Origin: Sphingopyxis soli
Lineage (GTDB): Bacteria > Pseudomonadota > Alphaproteobacteria > Sphingomonadales > Sphingomonadaceae
Reading direction: 5' to 3'
Assembly: GCF_018682675.1 (NCBI RefSeq)
Contig: NZ_JAFMTR010000091.1
Location: 1 to 37,067 of the forward strand
Length of the DNA: 37,067 nucleotides
Part shown: one piece after another, positions 33,905-37,067 of the stretch
Layout: every line of letters begins with the position of its first letter
Numbering within the stretch: the stretch's first letter is position 1
Made by a program: the position numbers and the translations under genes
Notes under the pieces: model-generated
Databases searched by the model: none
What the model saw: only the letters and a program-made list of their open reading frames with translations
What the model was told of the DNA's origin: nothing

Positions 33905-34939
33905 TCAGCTGGCCGGCGCCTTGTCATAGACCAGGCGGAAGCCGACATTGCTGGTACCCATCCCGGGATCGCGCCCCTGCCGCGAGGCGGGACGATAGCG
34001 CTGGCAATAATTCGGGGCGCACAGATAGCTGCCGCCCTTTACCGTGCGCGATGGCATCCCCGGATTGAGCGGGTCATAGGCGCTGCCCTCGTCCGGCCCT
34101 TTCGGGTCGTCGCTGTCCTTCGGGTCGTGACCCGGACGGAAGAAATCGGCCGTCACTTCCCAGACATTGCCGACCATGTCGTACAGGCCGTTGGCGTTCG
34201 GCTTGTAGCAGCCGACGGGCGCAATCCCCTTGAAGCCGTCGCTTTCGGCATTGTAGTTGGGGAAGGCGCCCTGCCAGCTGTTCGCCTCCTCGGGCTGGAC
34301 ATTCTTCGACCGCTCACCCGCGCTCGCGGCATATTCCCATTCGGCTTCGGTCGGAATGCGCCCCCCCGCCCATTTCGCATAGGCGATCATGTCATCCCAC
34401 GCGAGATGGACGACCGGCTCGTTCGGCGCCTGATCGGGGCCCTGCGGCCCGTAGGGCTTTTTCCAGTTCGCGCCGGGGACATATTTCCACCAGTCGGTGT
34501 AGCGGTTCGACGGAAAGTCGGGGGGCGTGAAGACCGCCGATCCCGGCTTCAGCATGTCGGGCGGAATCCGGTCGGCGGGGACCTTGAACTGTTTGGGATC
34601 GACGGGCTTCTCGGCGACCGTGACATAGCCGGTCGCTTTCACAAACGCCGCAAACTGGCGGTTCGTCACCTCGTGCGGGTCGATCCAGAAGCCGCGGACC
34701 GTCGTCCTCCGCACCGGCCCTTCCTCGTCATAGACATCATCCTCGCCCATATCGAAGGTGCCGCCCGCCAGCTTCACGGGCGTATCGGCGATTCCGGGGC
34801 ATTGCCGCGAGGCACCGGCCACCACCGCGGTCTTTTCGCCCGGCGCACCGTCGTTGCAGGCGGCAAGCGCGAGCAGCGACAGCGCCATGCCCGGCGTTCC
34901 GATGGACAGGGAAAATCGTCGGAGCATCGAATTCGCCAT
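33905..34939 (-). CDS. Formylglycine-generating enzyme, predicted lipoprotein
   Basis: The 344-residue protein starts at the ATG at 34939 (MANSMLRRFSLS, AAGG upstream). Its lipobox L25-A-A-C28 marks a lipoprotein, exported and anchored. The FGE-sulfatase domain follows: GGTFDMGEDD, GFWIDPHEVTNRQFAAFV, GGRIPTEAEWEYAA, NGLYDMVGNVWE and GGSYLCAPNYCQRYR. The two catalytic cysteines of aerobic, copper-dependent FGE are present at C307 and C312, with the same five-residue spacing as in human SUMF1. It should convert the active-site Cys of Cys-type sulfatases to formylglycine; both sulfatases here have such a motif. Its own promoter region shows no copy of the palindromic operator. Confidence 0.9.
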   Translation of the reverse strand: MANSMLRRFSLSIGTPGMALSLLALAACNDGAPGEKTAVVAGASRQCPGIADTPVKLAGGTFDMGEDDVYDEEGPVRRTTVRGFWIDPHEVTNRQFAAFVKATGYVTVAEKPVDPKQFKVPADRIPPDMLKPGSAVFTPPDFPSNRYTDWWKYVPGANWKKPYGPQGPDQAPNEPVVHLAWDDMIAYAKWAGGRIPTEAEWEYAASAGERSKNVQPEEANSWQGAFPNYNAESDGFKGIAPVGCYKPNANGLYDMVGNVWEVTADFFRPGHDPKDSDDPKGPDEGSAYDPLNPGMPSRTVKGGSYLCAPNYCQRYRPASRQGRDPGMGTSNVGFRLVYDKAPAS

Positions 34940-35193
34940 CGCCAAACCTTGATCGAGTTGCCGCAGCAAGCGAAGCTGAACGCCCCGCGCGCACCGGTCA
35001 ATGGGCGGATGCCCAAAATCGATCGCAGCGCACGACAACGACAGGTCGCGCCGTCAAAGGCCGAACCGGGATGCGCGATGCGTTTCCCGGCCGGCCTTGC
35101 GCCGGGCAGGCCCGGGTCGCGCCCGGCGTCCGCGTTTTGACGTCGTCAGGTGAAACGCCCTGGGGGCTAACGGGCGCTCGTAAAAACACCGGC

Positions 35194-35268
35194 TGGCTGG
35201 GGCGGCAGGATTCGAACCTGCGCATGGCGGTACCAAAAACCGCTGCCGTACCGCTTGGCTACGCCCCA
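35194..35268 (-). tRNA. tRNA-Gln (anticodon TTG)
   Basis: On the minus strand the 75-base gene begins TGGGGCGTAGCCAAG (5' end 35268) and ends CGCCCCA-G-CCA (CCA at 35196-35194). The anticodon stem is GCGGT/ACCGC with loop TTTTGGT; the anticodon TTG is at 35236-35234. T-arm GTTCGAATC is present. A T5 run follows shortly after the 3' end (35181-35185 region), possibly part of a terminator. Confidence 0.96.
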
Positions 35269-35278
35269 ACGCGCCGGT

Positions 35279-35307
35279 GCGACGCGCGCTCTAGAACGCG
35301 CGGTCGC
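35279..35307. repeat. Hairpin between ilvE and tRNA-Gln
   Basis: GCGAC/GTCGC (outer) and CGCGC/GCGCG (inner, one G bulge) form about ten base pairs around a short loop that contains TCTAGA. The hairpin lies between the ilvE stop (35325) and the tRNA 5' end. No T run follows. It could end ilvE transcripts, or be a processing signal ahead of the tRNA. Confidence 0.4.
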
Positions 35308-35324
35308 CGATTGCAAGGCAGCCC

Positions 35325-36410
35325 TTAGAGCCGCGTGACCCAGCCATGAGGGTCGGGCGCGAGGCCGCGCTGGATGCCGACCAGCTTGTCCTTCAGCGTC
35401 GTCGTGACCTGCCCGGGACCGCCTGCGCCGATGGTGAAGCTCGCTTGCCCACGCGTCACCTTGCCGACCGGGGTCACCACCGCGGCGGTGCCGCAGGCGA
35501 AGCTTTCGGTCAGCCGACCGCTTGTCGCATCGGCCTGCCACTGGTCGATCGAATAGGGCTCCTCGCGCACCGCCAGGCCGGCGTCCTTCGCCAGCGTGAT
35601 GATCGCATCGCGGGTGATGCCGGGCAGGATCGTGCCGGTCAGGGGCGGGGTGACGATGCTGCCGTCGTCGAACACGAAGAACATGTTCATGCCCCCCAGT
35701 TCCTCGATCCAGCGATGTTCGGCGGCGTCGAGGAAGACGACCTGGTCGTGCCCCTTGGCGATCGCTTCCCGCTGTGCGATCAGGCTCGCGGCATAGTTGC
35801 CGCCGCATTTGGCGGCGCCGGTGCCGCCCGGCGCAGCGCGCGTATAATCCTCCGACACCCACAGCGACACCGCGGGGGCGCCCGACTTGAAATAATTGCC
35901 GACCGGCGAGACGATGACGAGGAAATGATATTCCGACGCTGGCTTGACGCCCAGGAACACCTCGCTCGCATACATGAACGGGCGGAGGTACAGCGCGCCG
36001 CCATCGACCGGCGGAAACCAGTCCGCGTCGGCCTCGACCGCCGCCTTCACCGCGCCGATGAACAGGTCCTCGGGCATTTCGGCCATCGCCATCCGCCGCG
36101 CGCTGGCGTTGAAGCGTGCGGCATTTGCCTCGACGCGGAACAGCGCCATCGAGCCGTCATCGAGCCGGTATGCCTTCAGCCCTTCGAAGATTTCCTGCGC
36201 ATAATGCAGCACCGCCGTCGCCGGATCGAGCAGCAGCGGCCCGCGCGGCATCACCTGCGCATCGTGCCAGCCCTTCGCGTCCGAATAGCGGATCGAGACC
36301 ATATGATCGGTGAAGACACGCCCGAAAACCGGATCGGCAATCGCCGCCGCGCGTACGTCGTCCGCCGTCGGATTGGGGTGCGGCAGGCGGGCAAAAGCGG
36401 GAGCAAGCAT
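35325..36410 (-). CDS. ilvE: Branched-chain amino-acid aminotransferase
   Basis: The 361-residue PLP enzyme makes or degrades Leu, Ile and Val by transamination with glutamate. Class IV aminotransferase motifs: HYAQEIFEGLKAYR, LYLRPFMYASE, KCGGNYAASLIAQREA (PLP Lys region) and EELGGMNMFFVFDDG (Glu of the site), then TPPLTGTILPGITRD and ESFACGTAAVVTPVG. The start is the ATG at 36410 (MLAPAFARLPHPNPTADDVR). It is divergent from a MarR-family gene, with a strong 9-bp hairpin in the shared leader. Confidence 0.95.
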   Translation of the reverse strand: MLAPAFARLPHPNPTADDVRAAAIADPVFGRVFTDHMVSIRYSDAKGWHDAQVMPRGPLLLDPATAVLHYAQEIFEGLKAYRLDDGSMALFRVEANAARFNASARRMAMAEMPEDLFIGAVKAAVEADADWFPPVDGGALYLRPFMYASEVFLGVKPASEYHFLVIVSPVGNYFKSGAPAVSLWVSEDYTRAAPGGTGAAKCGGNYAASLIAQREAIAKGHDQVVFLDAAEHRWIEELGGMNMFFVFDDGSIVTPPLTGTILPGITRDAIITLAKDAGLAVREEPYSIDQWQADATSGRLTESFACGTAAVVTPVGKVTRGQASFTIGAGGPGQVTTTLKDKLVGIQRGLAPDPHGWVTRL

Positions 36411-36455
36411 GGCAGAACCTTGTGATCTGGGACGTGACTCGGGGGCGAAATATGC

Positions 36456-36477
36456 GCGCCTCTTGCCAAAGAGGCGC
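36456..36477. repeat. Strong hairpin between ilvE and marR
   Basis: GCGCCTCTT (36456-36464) and AAGAGGCGC (36469-36477) pair perfectly around a 4-base loop. It lies 46 bases upstream of the ilvE ATG and 23 bases upstream of the MarR ATG. As DNA it could be an operator; as RNA it would sit in either leader, and an attenuator-like role for ilvE is possible. No long T run follows on either strand. Confidence 0.5.
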
Positions 36478-36499
36478 CGCGCGCGCAACGGTAGTCGCC

Positions 36500-37009
36500 A
36501 TGCCGGATGAAAATTTTCTTTCACAAGTTCCCGCTGCTTCTGCCCTTTTCTTGCGCGAAGAGGAAGTGCGTCGCGGGATCGAATATCTGTTTTTCGGTCA
36601 TGGCGCGCTATGGCGCGCGACCGACGCGCGGCTGGCCGAAAACGGGCTGGGCCGGGCGCATTACCGCGCGCTCTACTTCATTGCGCGCGCGCCGGGGCTC
36701 ACGATCTCCGACCTGCTCGGCCTGCTCGGGATCACCAAACAATCGCTCGGCCGTGTCGTGAAGGAGCTTGAGGCGCGCGATTTCCTCGCGACGCGCCCGG
36801 GCAACCGCGACCGCCGGCAGAAGGAGCTACGCTTGACCGCCGCCGGTCGCGCGGTCGAAGCTGCGATCTTCCAGCCGCTGCGCGACGCGATGAGCCGCGC
36901 CTATACCCACGCGGGGCAGCAGGCGGTCACCGGCTTCTGGCACGTCAACGAAGCGCTGATGACGCCGCGCGACCGCGCCCGCGCTGCGAAGCTGGGGACC
37001 GAAAACTAG
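36500..37009 (+). CDS. MarR-family transcriptional regulator
   Basis: The 169-residue protein from the ATG at 36500 (MPDENFLSQVPAAS) carries a MarR winged helix: GLTISDLLGLLGITKQSLGRVVKELEARDFLATRPG (about 68-103, quoted in part as ISDLLGLLGITKQSLGRVV) and DRRQKELRLTAAGR, the wing. Ligand and targets are unknown; divergent ilvE is a candidate. Its stop TAG (37007-37009) is made of the TA target of the flanking IS plus the first IS base, so the native 3' end may have been the same or may lie beyond the window. An upstream ATG at 36422 would overlap the ilvE leader and is less likely. Confidence 0.88.
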   Translation: MPDENFLSQVPAASALFLREEEVRRGIEYLFFGHGALWRATDARLAENGLGRAHYRALYFIARAPGLTISDLLGLLGITKQSLGRVVKELEARDFLATRPGNRDRRQKELRLTAAGRAVEAAIFQPLRDAMSRAYTHAGQQAVTGFWHVNEALMTPRDRARAAKLGTEN

Positions 37010-37067
37010 GTCACCGACTCATTATGCCGCAACCAAATCCTGATTGATGCGAGCTGGATGGAAGCGA
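37009..37067 (-). mobile_element. 3' end of an IS5-family (IS427-like) insertion sequence, inverted copy
   Basis: The sequence from GGTCACCGACTC onward is the reverse complement of bases 1-59, so the transposase here reads leftward into the window. The target TA is at 37007-37008. Identity with the left end extends to 62 bases in total (37006-37067). The rest of the element lies outside. Confidence 0.85.

Noticed and set aside
1..37067. A 37-kb composite transposon bounded by inverted IS copies
   Set aside because: The interior has core genes (lepA, miaB, fur, tsaB, tRNAs), and the equal-length cut at both ends fits an assembly break better.

Overview
The window is high-GC alphaproteobacterial DNA. 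Protein sequences, gene order (nfu/tsaB/rimI, mucR, fur/plsC/miaB/phoH) and start-codon habits point to a sphingomonad, most like Sphingopyxis or a close relative; that placement is inference from recognised proteins, not a computed phylogeny. Both ends stop inside the same kind of insertion sequence (IS5 family, IS427-like group). The first 62 bases are the exact reverse complement of the last 62, so the window is probably a contig cut at a repeated IS rather than a biological unit.

Layout. 1-960: end of an IS and an AT-rich, probably acquired MazG-like gene whose 3' end is cut by that IS. 1046-2869: lepA. 3021-3860: a complete but damaged IS, inserted in the stop codon of the next gene. 3860-8251: a three-gene minus-strand set (acyltransferase, DUF1295 membrane protein, small conserved protein), a secreted M20 peptidase, and fpr with a small uncertain ORF and a possible Fur box. 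8441-10388: a two-gene unit of a membrane-anchored TIR-domain protein and a secreted cysteine-containing protein of unknown function. 10385-17143: housekeeping genes on the minus strand (phoH, miaB, plsC-like, fur, mucR, rimI, tsaB, a nitroreductase and an nfu-type Fe-S scaffold). 17197-18163: an unknown RNase H-fold-like protein and tRNA-Thr(TGT).

18169-27170: a complete histidine-utilisation locus. hutF-hutC-pip run leftward and hutI-hutH-hutG-hutU-hutD run rightward from one short intergenic region carrying a palindrome of the HutC operator type. The five enzymes HutH, HutU, HutI, HutF and HutG make the full histidine to glutamate plus formate route through formylglutamate. The five rightward genes overlap by 1 to 4 bases at every junction.

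27155-34939: a sulfatase island. It holds two periplasmic or membrane-anchored sulfatases with formylglycine motifs, a two-TM protein cotranscribed with the first, a TetR-family regulator, an SDR and crotonase pair, and a lipoprotein-type formylglycine-generating enzyme. Two matching 17-bp palindromes, one upstream of each sulfatase unit, suggest that the TetR protein controls both. This inferred regulon and the TIR/secreted pair are the best candidates for little-described biology here.

35194-37067: tRNA-Gln(TTG), a branched-chain aminotransferase, a divergent MarR-family regulator and the flanking IS end. Three convergent gene pairs share interlocked CTAR stop codons, and the IS elements use TA sites in the same kind of sequence.
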